Of a stretch of DNA of 13,309 nucleotides, positions 5,577 through 13,192 are shown one piece after another. The notes beneath the pieces were generated by a model. The model was not told the origin of the DNA and ran no database searches. It saw only the letters and a list, made by a program, of their open reading frames with translations. The position numbers and the translations under genes were made by a program. Location: the NCBI GenBank assembly GCA_934693165.1, contig CAKUUX010000023.1:1-13309 (forward strand). The letters run 5' to 3'. Every line of letters begins with the position of its first letter. Position 1 is the stretch's first letter. This DNA is from an uncultured Candidatus Melainabacteria bacterium. Lineage in GTDB: Bacteria > Cyanobacteriota > Vampirovibrionia > Gastranaerophilales > Gastranaerophilaceae.

Positions 5577-6409
5577 GTTAGTTGTTTTGGTTTTAGTTTT
5601 TGGTTTGTTTTAAATTTTTAATTAAGCTTTTTTAGTGAACAAGAATTTAGCTACTGATACTAATGCTCTACCGATTGGGTTAGAGAATTTGTATAACATT
5701 GTTCCACCTAATGCTAATGTTGCACCACCTGCTGCATATCCTAAGTATTTTTTAGCACTTTCACCTGTGCTTACTGCTGTACCATTGATTTTTGCAACGT
5801 TTTCTTCTGATGTTCTTCTGTTTCCTAAACCTAATGTTACAACTTGTTTGAAGCCCTCAATGAATGAACCACCTGCATTTGCTCTAATATCATCTGTTAA
5901 GTAAGAACCAGTTTGTTGAGCATAAATTCTTTCTGCGTATGCTTTTGCCTGTGCTTCTTTTTCATCAGCTGTACCTTGTAATTGTGCTCCATAAGTATCT
6001 TTTACTGATGCTACTAATCTGTTGTATGCTGATTGTACTGCGTTTTGTTTATTGCCTTGTGCTTTTTCTGCTAAAATTTGTACTTGTCTTGAAATGCCAT
6101 CTGTTTGTGCTGACATTTGGAATTTTGCATTGTTTTGATTTTTATATAATTTTACTTGTCTATCTACTGAGAATTGATCCATTTGGTTCATGTAATTGAT
6201 TTGAGCAGTTGGGTTATACATCATTCCGTATCCACCCATCATCATTCCTGATGTCATTACGTCTGTTCCCATCATATATGGATTCATCATCATTCCGTAA
6301 TTCATTGTCATAACCAAACCACCTTTTAAAACTTTTCGTCTTTGCAGACTTTCTATAACCTAAACCTTACATTTATATAAACAATTCCTTTTTTGAAAAA
6401 TTGCTTTTT
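5570..6409. repeat. 840-bp direct repeat, copy 1
   Basis: I compared this line by line with 6466-7305 and saw no difference; the period is 896 bp. The unit covers the 3' arm of a terminator, a complete gene and about 98 bases upstream of its ATG, so each copy carries its own regulatory region. The 56 bases between copies (6410-6465) are not part of the repeat. No target-site duplication, transposase or terminal inverted repeat flanks it. Confidence 0.95.
5622..6311 (-). CDS. Met-rich membrane-associated protein of unknown function, copy 1
   Basis: I do not recognise the family. The 229-residue product starts with a Met/Gly/Tyr-rich stretch (15 Met in the first 46 residues, with MMM and GGYGMM runs). 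A polar, Gln/Ala/Lys-rich, probably helical middle follows (about 45-135), then TGSYLTDDIRANAGGSF. Near the C-terminus is one hydrophobic Gly-rich segment (YLGYAAGGATLALGGTMLYKF, in part; about 189-209), and the end is amphipathic and basic (FLFTKKA). There is no signal peptide, so a tail-anchored or membrane-inserting protein is possible. I chose the ATG at 6311 because AGGTGG lies seven bases upstream; the TTG at 6317 is too close to it. It is a single gene with its own terminator. Confidence 0.85.
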   Translation of the reverse strand: MTMNYGMMMNPYMMGTDVMTSGMMMGGYGMMYNPTAQINYMNQMDQFSVDRQVKLYKNQNNAKFQMSAQTDGISRQVQILAEKAQGNKQNAVQSAYNRLVASVKDTYGAQLQGTADEKEAQAKAYAERIYAQQTGSYLTDDIRANAGGSFIEGFKQVVTLGLGNRRTSEENVAKINGTAVSTGESAKKYLGYAAGGATLALGGTMLYKFSNPIGRALVSVAKFLFTKKA

Positions 6410-6437
6410 TGTTATTTATAGCTTAACATTTCTTAAC

Positions 6438-6471
6438 AAGAGGTCGAACTTCAAATGAAATCCGACCTCTT
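6438..6471. terminator. Terminator hairpin after Met-rich copy 2
   Basis: A 9-bp stem (AAGAGGTCG at 6438-6446 with its complement at 6463-6471) has a 16-base loop and can extend past a one-base bulge. It lies just downstream of the copy 2 stop (6518), within the spacer between the copies. Its 3' arm from 6466 belongs to the 840-bp repeat, whereas the rest differs from the hairpin at 5541-5576. The two copies therefore share half a terminator. Confidence 0.65.
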
Positions 6472-7305
6472 TGTTAGTTGTTTTGGTTTTAGTTTTTGGT
6501 TTGTTTTAAATTTTTAATTAAGCTTTTTTAGTGAACAAGAATTTAGCTACTGATACTAATGCTCTACCGATTGGGTTAGAGAATTTGTATAACATTGTTC
6601 CACCTAATGCTAATGTTGCACCACCTGCTGCATATCCTAAGTATTTTTTAGCACTTTCACCTGTGCTTACTGCTGTACCATTGATTTTTGCAACGTTTTC
6701 TTCTGATGTTCTTCTGTTTCCTAAACCTAATGTTACAACTTGTTTGAAGCCCTCAATGAATGAACCACCTGCATTTGCTCTAATATCATCTGTTAAGTAA
6801 GAACCAGTTTGTTGAGCATAAATTCTTTCTGCGTATGCTTTTGCCTGTGCTTCTTTTTCATCAGCTGTACCTTGTAATTGTGCTCCATAAGTATCTTTTA
6901 CTGATGCTACTAATCTGTTGTATGCTGATTGTACTGCGTTTTGTTTATTGCCTTGTGCTTTTTCTGCTAAAATTTGTACTTGTCTTGAAATGCCATCTGT
7001 TTGTGCTGACATTTGGAATTTTGCATTGTTTTGATTTTTATATAATTTTACTTGTCTATCTACTGAGAATTGATCCATTTGGTTCATGTAATTGATTTGA
7101 GCAGTTGGGTTATACATCATTCCGTATCCACCCATCATCATTCCTGATGTCATTACGTCTGTTCCCATCATATATGGATTCATCATCATTCCGTAATTCA
7201 TTGTCATAACCAAACCACCTTTTAAAACTTTTCGTCTTTGCAGACTTTCTATAACCTAAACCTTACATTTATATAAACAATTCCTTTTTTGAAAAATTGC
7301 TTTTT
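6466..7305. repeat. 840-bp direct repeat, copy 2
   Basis: This is the second copy of the unit described at 5570-6409, with no differences seen. Identity stops after the run of five T at 7301-7305. Beyond it, the next 40 bases still loosely resemble the spacer after copy 1 (TAGCTT, then TTAACAA, then a hairpin), which hints at an older and longer duplication. Confidence 0.95.
6518..7207 (-). CDS. Met-rich membrane-associated protein of unknown function, copy 2
   Basis: The protein and its gene are identical to copy 1, including the ATG (7207) with AGGTGG seven bases upstream. Since even silent sites and about 98 upstream bases are unchanged, the duplication is either very recent, kept uniform by gene conversion, or an assembly artefact in which one repeat sequence was used twice. 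Both copies would be transcribed leftwards as separate units. Confidence 0.82.
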   Translation of the reverse strand: MTMNYGMMMNPYMMGTDVMTSGMMMGGYGMMYNPTAQINYMNQMDQFSVDRQVKLYKNQNNAKFQMSAQTDGISRQVQILAEKAQGNKQNAVQSAYNRLVASVKDTYGAQLQGTADEKEAQAKAYAERIYAQQTGSYLTDDIRANAGGSFIEGFKQVVTLGLGNRRTSEENVAKINGTAVSTGESAKKYLGYAAGGATLALGGTMLYKFSNPIGRALVSVAKFLFTKKA

Positions 7306-7340
7306 AGAAAATATTAGCTTTACAAAAGTTAATATTTAAC

Positions 7341-7376
7341 AAAAAGCCTTTGCTTTAACGAGATAAAACAAAGGCT
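7341..7376 (-). terminator. Orphan terminator-like hairpin upstream of the TPR genes
   Basis: The stem AGCCTTTG (7345-7352) pairs with CAAAGGCT (7369-7376). On the minus strand the stem is followed by a run of five T, the form of an intrinsic terminator for leftward transcripts. No leftward gene lies to its right, since 7472 onwards is on the plus strand. It may insulate the Met-rich genes from antisense transcription or be left over from a lost gene. The rest of the 7306-7471 gap is AT-rich, with the TATAAT at 7460 as its only other clear signal. Confidence 0.55.
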
Positions 7377-7459
7377 ATATAAGTAAAAGAGACATCTATA
7401 AGATTATGCCACATGTTATATTTTATTTCCAATTTATGGACGATAGATTATATTTAACC

Positions 7460-7465
7460 TATAAT
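7460..7465 (+). promoter_or_regulatory. Consensus -10 (TATAAT) placed for a leaderless TPR gene
   Basis: TATAAT occupies exactly -12 to -7 relative to the ATG at 7472, so transcription is predicted to start at the A of the start codon. No Shine-Dalgarno precedes this ATG. No good -35 is visible. This would be the promoter of the rightward gene run. Confidence 0.45.
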
Positions 7466-7471
7466 TTAGTT

Positions 7472-8134
7472 ATGAAAAAAATAATCGTTTTAACAATATT
7501 ATTTGGTTTAATTGCTGTTCCTGCCATTGCAGAAGAACAGGCTGTAAGTCCTGAAAAACCAAAAACAAACAAAGTAAAATTATTTAAAAAGAATGTAAAA
7601 GAAGTACAGGAAGTATCAACAGAAGAAAAACAAAACCTTTCTGCAGATGCTATGGTTTTATATAACGCTAACGATATTGAAGGGGCATTAAAAGTTTTAA
7701 ATTCTATTGAAGAAAAAAGCAGAACTGCATTAGATTGGTTATTAATAGGAAATATTTATCAAGACAAAAATGATATTGATAAAGCTGCATTGTACTACCA
7801 AAAATCAATTTTTGCAGATAAAAGATTTTATAGAGCGTACTATAATCTTGGGAACTTGTACTTAGAGGATGAAAATGCTTTAGAAGCAATAAAATTGTAT
7901 AAACTATCTTTAAGATACAAGTATGATTTTGCTTATGCTCACTATAATATTGGTTGTGCTTATGTAAAACTTGGAAAATTAAAAAATGCAAAATCTTCCT
8001 TCTTAAAAGCAATCAATAATAAAAAAGACATGGCAGATGCATATTACAACTTAGCCTTCGTCTATAAAAAACTAAATAATAACAAAAAAGCTGAACAGTA
8101 TTTAAAAATTTACAATGAACTTATTCTAAGATAA
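7472..8134 (+). CDS. Secreted TPR-repeat protein
   Basis: The product is 220 residues. A signal peptide is clear: MKK, then the hydrophobic IIVLTILFGLIAVPA, with a likely cut after AIA at residue 20. A Lys/Glu/Val-rich linker (21-56) follows. At least four TPR units lie at about 86-118, 120-153, 154-187 and 188-220, with repeated YYNLG/YYNLA and A-x3-Y motifs. TPR arrays bind protein partners, so an exported scaffold role is likely; the partner is unknown. I chose the ATG at 7472 rather than 7406 because the 22 extra residues would mask the signal peptide. It leads a plus-strand run, with the second TPR gene 18 bases downstream. Confidence 0.88.
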   Translation: MKKIIVLTILFGLIAVPAIAEEQAVSPEKPKTNKVKLFKKNVKEVQEVSTEEKQNLSADAMVLYNANDIEGALKVLNSIEEKSRTALDWLLIGNIYQDKNDIDKAALYYQKSIFADKRFYRAYYNLGNLYLEDENALEAIKLYKLSLRYKYDFAYAHYNIGCAYVKLGKLKNAKSSFLKAINNKKDMADAYYNLAFVYKKLNNNKKAEQYLKIYNELILR

Positions 8135-8137
8135 TTG

Positions 8138-8146
8138 TGATAGTAT
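8138..8146 (+). promoter_or_regulatory. Extended -10 in front of the membrane TPR gene
   Basis: TG-A-TAGTAT puts a TANNNT hexamer at -12 to -7 relative to the ATG at 8153, within the 18-base gap after the first TPR gene. This start also has no Shine-Dalgarno. It may give the second TPR gene a separate leaderless transcript, in addition to read-through. Confidence 0.35.
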
Positions 8147-8152
8147 ATTTAT

Positions 8153-9307
8153 ATGGAAAATTTTAAAGCTTTAAAGAAATATTTTTCAAAGATACTCTTA
8201 ATAGTTATTATTCTTGGAGTAGCTTATTTAGCTATTTTTAAACAAGATACGTTAAAGCATCAATACGATAAAGCTATTGGGATGTATTATATTTATAAGG
8301 GTGACAAAGCTTTAAAAAAACAAGAGTTACAAGATGCCATTGGTTATTACCGAAAAGGTTTGGAATTATATCCACATCATTACAACGCTTGGTATAACCT
8401 TGGAAACATCTATGTTTTATATGAAGATTATTTTGCAGCGACAGATGCTTACAGCAAGGCTATTGAATTAAATAGCAAATATATATTAGCTAGAATGAAT
8501 CTCGGTATTATTCTTTCTGAGAAAATTGGCGATTTTGACGAAGCAATCGACCAGTATCAAAAGGTTACAGAAACAAAGAAAAAAGGACTTTATATCCCCT
8601 TTATTATAAATTCCGAAAAATCAACAAAATGGAACAAAGCAATTGCTTATTACAATATGGGGCACACTTATAGACAAAAAGCAATATATTTACCTCAAAA
8701 CGAACACGCACTATATAAAGAATATTTAAATAAATCAGCAGAAGCTTACGAAGAAGCTCTAAAAATTCTAGGAAAAGATTATGATACAAGTTATAATTTA
8801 GCATTGGTTTATCATTTACTGAGAGATTATAACAAAGCAGGCATAAATTATTGCAAAGCTATCCAAACTGATCACATGAGTTTTGAGGCACACTATAATT
8901 TGGCAATTTTATTAAAACATTTGAAATTCTATAAAGAATCTCTTGATGAAATGGAAAAAGCTACAACACTTGTAACAACATCAAAAACGCCGTATTCACA
9001 TGCAGCGTATGTATTTAATGTGCTAAATGATATTTCTTCTTATGCATTTTTGCAAGCTTCGGAAGAAATGAGTAATGGTAAAATATTTACTGAAAAATTA
9101 ACAGAAAAAGATAAGAAGAATTTCACAAAAAAAGATTGGGAAAAACTTAAAAGACTTGAACGACTTGAAGAAGAGTACAACAGTGAACAATGGGCAATTG
9201 GGTTAAACCATGGTAAAATTGTTGCATCAGAAGAGTTGGATGAAATTATCAATACAAAATTCAAAGAGTGTCCAACAGAACTGTTTAAAACAGAAGACGA
9301 GGACTAA
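8153..9307 (+). CDS. Membrane-anchored TPR-repeat protein
   Basis: The protein is 384 residues. One N-terminal transmembrane segment (about 13-29, ILLIVIILGVAYLAIF) follows a basic N-terminus. This suggests a single-pass anchor with the rest of the protein outside the cytoplasm. TPR units run from about residue 50 to 280 (for example YYRKGLELYPHHYNAWYNLG and AYSKAIELNSKYILARMNLG), partly irregular around 145-200. The C-terminal third is charged (KLTEKDKKNFTKKDWEKLKRL) and ends in acidic residues. With the secreted TPR protein upstream it probably forms an envelope scaffold. The partner and pathway are unknown. The HDOD gene starts 31 bases downstream. Confidence 0.87.
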   Translation: MENFKALKKYFSKILLIVIILGVAYLAIFKQDTLKHQYDKAIGMYYIYKGDKALKKQELQDAIGYYRKGLELYPHHYNAWYNLGNIYVLYEDYFAATDAYSKAIELNSKYILARMNLGIILSEKIGDFDEAIDQYQKVTETKKKGLYIPFIINSEKSTKWNKAIAYYNMGHTYRQKAIYLPQNEHALYKEYLNKSAEAYEEALKILGKDYDTSYNLALVYHLLRDYNKAGINYCKAIQTDHMSFEAHYNLAILLKHLKFYKESLDEMEKATTLVTTSKTPYSHAAYVFNVLNDISSYAFLQASEEMSNGKIFTEKLTEKDKKNFTKKDWEKLKRLERLEEEYNSEQWAIGLNHGKIVASEELDEIINTKFKECPTELFKTEDED

Positions 9308-9338
9308 ATAAGATAAAGGGATATCTGAAGGGAGAAGA

Positions 9339-10532
9339 GTGAAAACATTAGCATATCTATCAAGTTATAAAACCGTTAAGCACGAGTTTTATGATGAAAT
9401 AGAAAAACAAAAAGTAAATATTGAAGATTATGCTTTTCAATACAATATTTGTATTGATAGATTTTTTACTGAGAACTTTGAATCTAACGATACGTCAAAG
9501 CCAGTTCTGCTAAATATTATTCATGATTATTACGATTCAGTTAAAACAATAATTATTCAAAATCCAAATTCAATCAGTCGTAACGAAGATTTTAGATACT
9601 GGATTTTAGAGGAATTAAAAAGAATAGGTGTCGAAGTTATTTTCTTGGAACAAACTGGAGAAAAAGCTCCGAATAAAAACATTTTACAAAAAACAATTGA
9701 GATAAAAGAACGTATTAAAGAAATTCCATCGCTTCCTCACGTAATAACAAAAGTAATGGAAGTTATTCAAGATGATAACTCTTCTGCTTTCACTCTTTCA
9801 AAAATCATTGCAGGTGACTTAGGACTAACTTCAAAAGTTTTAAAAATCGTAAATTCAGCAGTTTATGGATTTGAAAAACAAATCACTTCTATACGTCAAG
9901 CAATTGTTGTACTTGGTTTTACAACAATAAGAGGTATTGTCTTATCTGCAGGAATTTTTAAAATATTTTCACCTCAAAAAAATACAATTTTTGACTACGA
10001 AGAGTTTTGGCGCCATAGTATTTTAACGGCAATGGCGACAAAGTATCTTGGACATCAACTTAGCTCACCTTTTAATCATGATGTTTTTTCAATTGCATTT
10101 TTGCACGATTTAGGAAAAATTATCCTTGCTCAATACGACTATGATAACTATTTAAATGTATATTCACAAATTCAAGAACAGGATGATTATAGAGTTAAAT
10201 TTAGAATTGAAGAAGAAGCTTGTGGAATAAACCATTGCGAAATAGCATATAGCGTGCTAAATAGTTGGAATTTACCATCAGTATTTCCAGAAGTTTGCTT
10301 GTATCACCATACACCACAACTAAGTAAAGATTTTGAATTTACTTGCACTTTGGTTCATATTGCTGATACGGTTGTAAATTATGTTGTTAAAGGTAAATTA
10401 CTTGACACGAAACCGTTTTCAGAGGAAACTTTAGATAAGTTTAATATTACTCAAGATAATCTTGAAGACTTGTATAACTATACAACTGAACAAGTTGAAA
10501 AAGTACAAGATATTATGGGGTTTTTTAGCTAG
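9339..10532 (+). CDS. HDOD signalling protein with a decayed serine-recombinase-like N-terminal domain
   Basis: The HDOD domain (about 120-320) is clear from IPSLPHVITKVMEVIQD (129-145), then GDLGLTSKVLKIVNSAVYG, then IRQAIVVLGF. It keeps His226, His256-Asp257 (LHDLGK), His299 and HH323-324. HDOD proteins usually act as protein-protein platforms in stress and c-di-GMP signalling rather than as phosphohydrolases. Residues 1-107 resemble a serine-recombinase catalytic fold: KTLAYLSS at the start, NSISRN (77-82) in place of DRLSRN, then GVEVIFLEQTG (97-107). The catalytic Ser and the first Arg appear lost, so recombination activity is not expected. The start is GTG with GGGAG upstream. It abuts the diguanylate cyclase gene (stop TAG directly followed by ATG). 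Confidence 0.88.
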   Translation: MKTLAYLSSYKTVKHEFYDEIEKQKVNIEDYAFQYNICIDRFFTENFESNDTSKPVLLNIIHDYYDSVKTIIIQNPNSISRNEDFRYWILEELKRIGVEVIFLEQTGEKAPNKNILQKTIEIKERIKEIPSLPHVITKVMEVIQDDNSSAFTLSKIIAGDLGLTSKVLKIVNSAVYGFEKQITSIRQAIVVLGFTTIRGIVLSAGIFKIFSPQKNTIFDYEEFWRHSILTAMATKYLGHQLSSPFNHDVFSIAFLHDLGKIILAQYDYDNYLNVYSQIQEQDDYRVKFRIEEEACGINHCEIAYSVLNSWNLPSVFPEVCLYHHTPQLSKDFEFTCTLVHIADTVVNYVVKGKLLDTKPFSEETLDKFNITQDNLEDLYNYTTEQVEKVQDIMGFFS

Positions 10533-11960
10533 ATGAATAAAGACTTACAATTACTATCAAATATATCAAGCTTGCTATCAAAAATTAAGTATGAAGATAG
10601 TCTTACTGACGAAATCACTGAAGTAATTAAAGAACATACAAATTTATCTAATTTAAATATTTATATTTTTGATAAATCAACAAACTCTTTGAGAAATTTT
10701 TCAAAAAGTTGGCTTGTTATTGATGAAAAAATTGAAGATATTCACTCAAAAAACTTGTACAATGCTTTTAAAGATTTTGAAGACTATGCCTTTATTTTTA
10801 ACGGTAACGGATATTATAAATATTCAGATAATATTCTTCTTGAAGCAAAAAATACGATTTTATTTCCACTTATTAAAAACGCTAAAATATATGGCGTAAT
10901 GGAATTGTACTTTGAAGAAGTTCCAAAAATTTCGGAAGATTTTATGATTACACTTCAAGTAATTAGTACAGAACTTTCTTTGATTATTCAAAATAAAATC
11001 TTGTATGAAAAAATGGAAAAGAACGTTGATTTTCACGATGCAATGAAAAATATTGCAAAAATTATTGAAACTCAATACGAACTAAATTACATCATTCCTC
11101 TGATTGGTGAAATGATTGACAAGTTTATTATTGAACACTTAATTTATATTTTCTTAAAATCAGAAGAAACAGGAAAATACAATTTAGTATGGCCAAGTGC
11201 CTGTATGGATAAAAAGATTTTAACAGCTCTAGGTCGTGTTGATTCTGAAAAAGAATATTTCTTAATTGATAATGATAGAATAGGTATTTTCCCTCTTGTT
11301 GGTGAAGATAAAACCCTTGGTTGTATTGTCGCAAGAGGAAATATGGAAAAACTAAGCGTTAAAGAGATTGAATATTTAGATCAATTAACAAAACAGGCTG
11401 CTGCCACAATTAATAGGGCAAATATTTATGCAGAAGTTTTAAAACATGCTACGCTTGATGCATTGACTGGTATTAATAATAGACATCAGTTTGAAATTCG
11501 TTTAAGACAAGAAGTTGCAGCTTCTATAAGACAGAATATACCACTATGTGCAATTATGATTGATATTGACTTCTTTAAGAGCGTAAACGATACTTACGGA
11601 CACCAGGCTGGGGATGCCGTACTTAAAGAAGTTTCAAATACTATTAAAAATAGTCTTAGAGAATCTGATATTCCAAGCCGTTACGGTGGTGAAGAATTTG
11701 CTATACTTCTTCCATTCACTAAATTGGAAGAAGCTTACAGTGTTGCTCAAAGATTGAGAGCCTCTGTTGAACAGGCTGAAATCAATATTTCTGATGTTTG
11801 CGAAGACAAAGATTTTATTAAAGTAACGATAAGCGTCGGTGTTAGCGAATTCAATAAAGATATCACAGGCGAAGAATTATTTAGAAGAGCTGATAAAGCC
11901 CTTTATGATGCTAAGACACACGGTAGAAATAAGGTCGTAATATTCGAAAATGAACAATAA
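10533..11960 (+). CDS. GAF-GGDEF diguanylate cyclase
   Basis: The enzyme makes c-di-GMP from two GTP. The C-terminal GGDEF domain (about 305-472) has TLDALTGINNRH (307-318), the metal-binding Asp344 region MIDIDFFKSVND, and the active-site GGEEF at 385-389. An RESD motif (376-379) lies exactly five residues before the active site, so the inhibitory I-site is present and product feedback is expected. The first 300 residues look like two GAF-type sensor domains (about 10-155 and 165-300), ending in a helical linker (LTKQAAATINRANIYAEVLK) that would aid dimerisation. No membrane segment is present. The gene starts directly after the HDOD stop and is probably translationally coupled. Its end overlaps tsaE by 11 bases. 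Confidence 0.93.
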   Translation: MNKDLQLLSNISSLLSKIKYEDSLTDEITEVIKEHTNLSNLNIYIFDKSTNSLRNFSKSWLVIDEKIEDIHSKNLYNAFKDFEDYAFIFNGNGYYKYSDNILLEAKNTILFPLIKNAKIYGVMELYFEEVPKISEDFMITLQVISTELSLIIQNKILYEKMEKNVDFHDAMKNIAKIIETQYELNYIIPLIGEMIDKFIIEHLIYIFLKSEETGKYNLVWPSACMDKKILTALGRVDSEKEYFLIDNDRIGIFPLVGEDKTLGCIVARGNMEKLSVKEIEYLDQLTKQAAATINRANIYAEVLKHATLDALTGINNRHQFEIRLRQEVAASIRQNIPLCAIMIDIDFFKSVNDTYGHQAGDAVLKEVSNTIKNSLRESDIPSRYGGEEFAILLPFTKLEEAYSVAQRLRASVEQAEINISDVCEDKDFIKVTISVGVSEFNKDITGEELFRRADKALYDAKTHGRNKVVIFENEQ

Positions 11961-12432
11961 CTTTAAAATTACTTGTAAAAATTTAGATGACACAGCAAAA
12001 TTAGCTAATGTTTTTGCCAAGCATATTAAGGATGGCGTATTTGCTTGCTTGTTTGGTGAAATCGGCGCAGGCAAAACTGCATTTGTAAAACTTCTTGCTA
12101 AAGAAATGGGTATTACTGATAAAGTTACAAGTCCTAGTTTTGTTATTTTGAATGAATATAAGACTGGAGATAAAATCCCTTTTTATCATTTTGATTTGTA
12201 CAGATTGGAAAATACTGGAGTTTCTTCGATAAGTGATGAACTTAGAGAATACTCAAGAGATGGGATTTTTACTTTTGTCGAATGGGCAGAATTTTCTGAC
12301 GAGCAACTTCCGTTCGATAGAATTGATATTAATGTTACTTACAATAATGATGATACTCGTAACTACGAATTTGTAGCTCGTGGTGACAAATTTATGAAGG
12401 TAATCGAAGGATTAAATAATGATTTTACTTAA
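11950..12432 (+). CDS. tsaE: tRNA t6A synthesis ATPase TsaE
   Basis: TsaE is the small P-loop ATPase that resets the TsaB-TsaD complex making N6-threonylcarbamoyladenosine at position 37 of ANN-reading tRNAs. Its Walker A is GEIGAGKT (36-43). Family hallmarks follow: VTSPSF (59-64), HFDLYRL (80-86) and EWAE (111-114). The 160-residue length is normal. The start overlaps the diguanylate cyclase by 11 bases and the end overlaps tsaB by 14 bases, so three genes are tightly coupled. Confidence 0.96.
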   Translation: MNNNFKITCKNLDDTAKLANVFAKHIKDGVFACLFGEIGAGKTAFVKLLAKEMGITDKVTSPSFVILNEYKTGDKIPFYHFDLYRLENTGVSSISDELREYSRDGIFTFVEWAEFSDEQLPFDRIDINVTYNNDDTRNYEFVARGDKFMKVIEGLNNDFT

Positions 12433-13045
12433 TTTTGATACAGCTTTAAATAAAACTTATGTTTCAATTTCAAATAATGGCGAATTAATAACTTCTAAAA
12501 TTGTAGAAAACACTGAGGATAATTACCATTCAGCATTTTTGCTTTCTACTATAAAAGAAGTTTTGAAAGAAAATGACTTAACTCCACAAGATGTAAATTT
12601 AATTGGTGTTAATGTTGGGCCTGGAAGTTTTACAGGTATTAGAGCAGCTTTAACGGTTGCAAAAGTTATGGCACAAGAATTAAGCATAAAAATAGTACCC
12701 GTTGAAAGTTTAGAAATACTTTCAAAAATTAATACTACTGATAAAGAACCTCTTGTTATTATGGATGCTAGACGTTCAATGGCTTACGTTTACACAAGTG
12801 GTAACGATATAAAACTATTAGATGTTAATGAAGCAAAAAAGATTATTTCAGAAAAAGATTATCAAATTATTTCTGATAAGAGTATGGCAGAACATTTGGA
12901 ATTAAATTCAATAATTTACGAAAATGATAATTACGACTTAGGTAAAATATTGAACGAATTAGCTTTTAAATATCAGGATAAGGCAATTTTACCAAATGAA
13001 TTAAAAGCTTTATACATTCAGCCACCTCCAGTTTTTGGAAAATAA
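12419..13045 (+). CDS. tsaB: tRNA t6A synthesis protein TsaB
   Basis: TsaB is the ASKHA-fold, non-catalytic partner of TsaD in the t6A complex. The N-terminus ILLNFDTALNKTYVSI corresponds to the family's first beta-hairpin, and VGPGSFTGIRAAL (66-78) is the signature loop. At 208 residues it is slightly shorter than many relatives, with a compact C-terminal half ending in LYIQPPPVFGK. AAGGA lies seven bases before the ATG. tsaD is not in the window. It is the last gene of the rightward run and is followed by the terminator at 13073-13118. Confidence 0.94.
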   Translation: MILLNFDTALNKTYVSISNNGELITSKIVENTEDNYHSAFLLSTIKEVLKENDLTPQDVNLIGVNVGPGSFTGIRAALTVAKVMAQELSIKIVPVESLEILSKINTTDKEPLVIMDARRSMAYVYTSGNDIKLLDVNEAKKIISEKDYQIISDKSMAEHLELNSIIYENDNYDLGKILNELAFKYQDKAILPNELKALYIQPPPVFGK

Positions 13046-13072
13046 ATTAAAGATTAATTTTTGTAACAATAT

Positions 13073-13118
13073 AAAAAAGAGGACAGATTTTAGATTTTTA
13101 AAATTTGTCCTCTTTTTT
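13073..13118. terminator. Bidirectional intrinsic terminator after tsaB
   Basis: A 13-bp stem pairs 13073-13085 with 13106-13118 (core AGAGGACA/TGTCCTCT), with A and T tracts on the two sides. It ends the rightward gene run whose last stop is at 13045, and it can also work leftwards. It is the sister of the hairpin at 195-242. Confidence 0.85.
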
Positions 13119-13192
13119 TATTTCAAAAATTTTTATTAATCGAGTTTCAAATTTCAAAAAAACATGGAAAGGGTTAAGAATACTGGATATTA

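Noticed and set aside
5635..6199. Plus-strand ORFs antisense to the Met-rich genes (and their duplicates at 6531-7095).
   Set aside because: They lack Shine-Dalgarno sequences, have shadow-type composition, and are duplicated only because the DNA is.
7406..7471. ATG at 7406 as the start of the secreted TPR gene.
   Set aside because: It would put 22 unrelated residues before a clear signal peptide and has no Shine-Dalgarno. The ATG at 7472 fits both the signal peptide and the -10 position.
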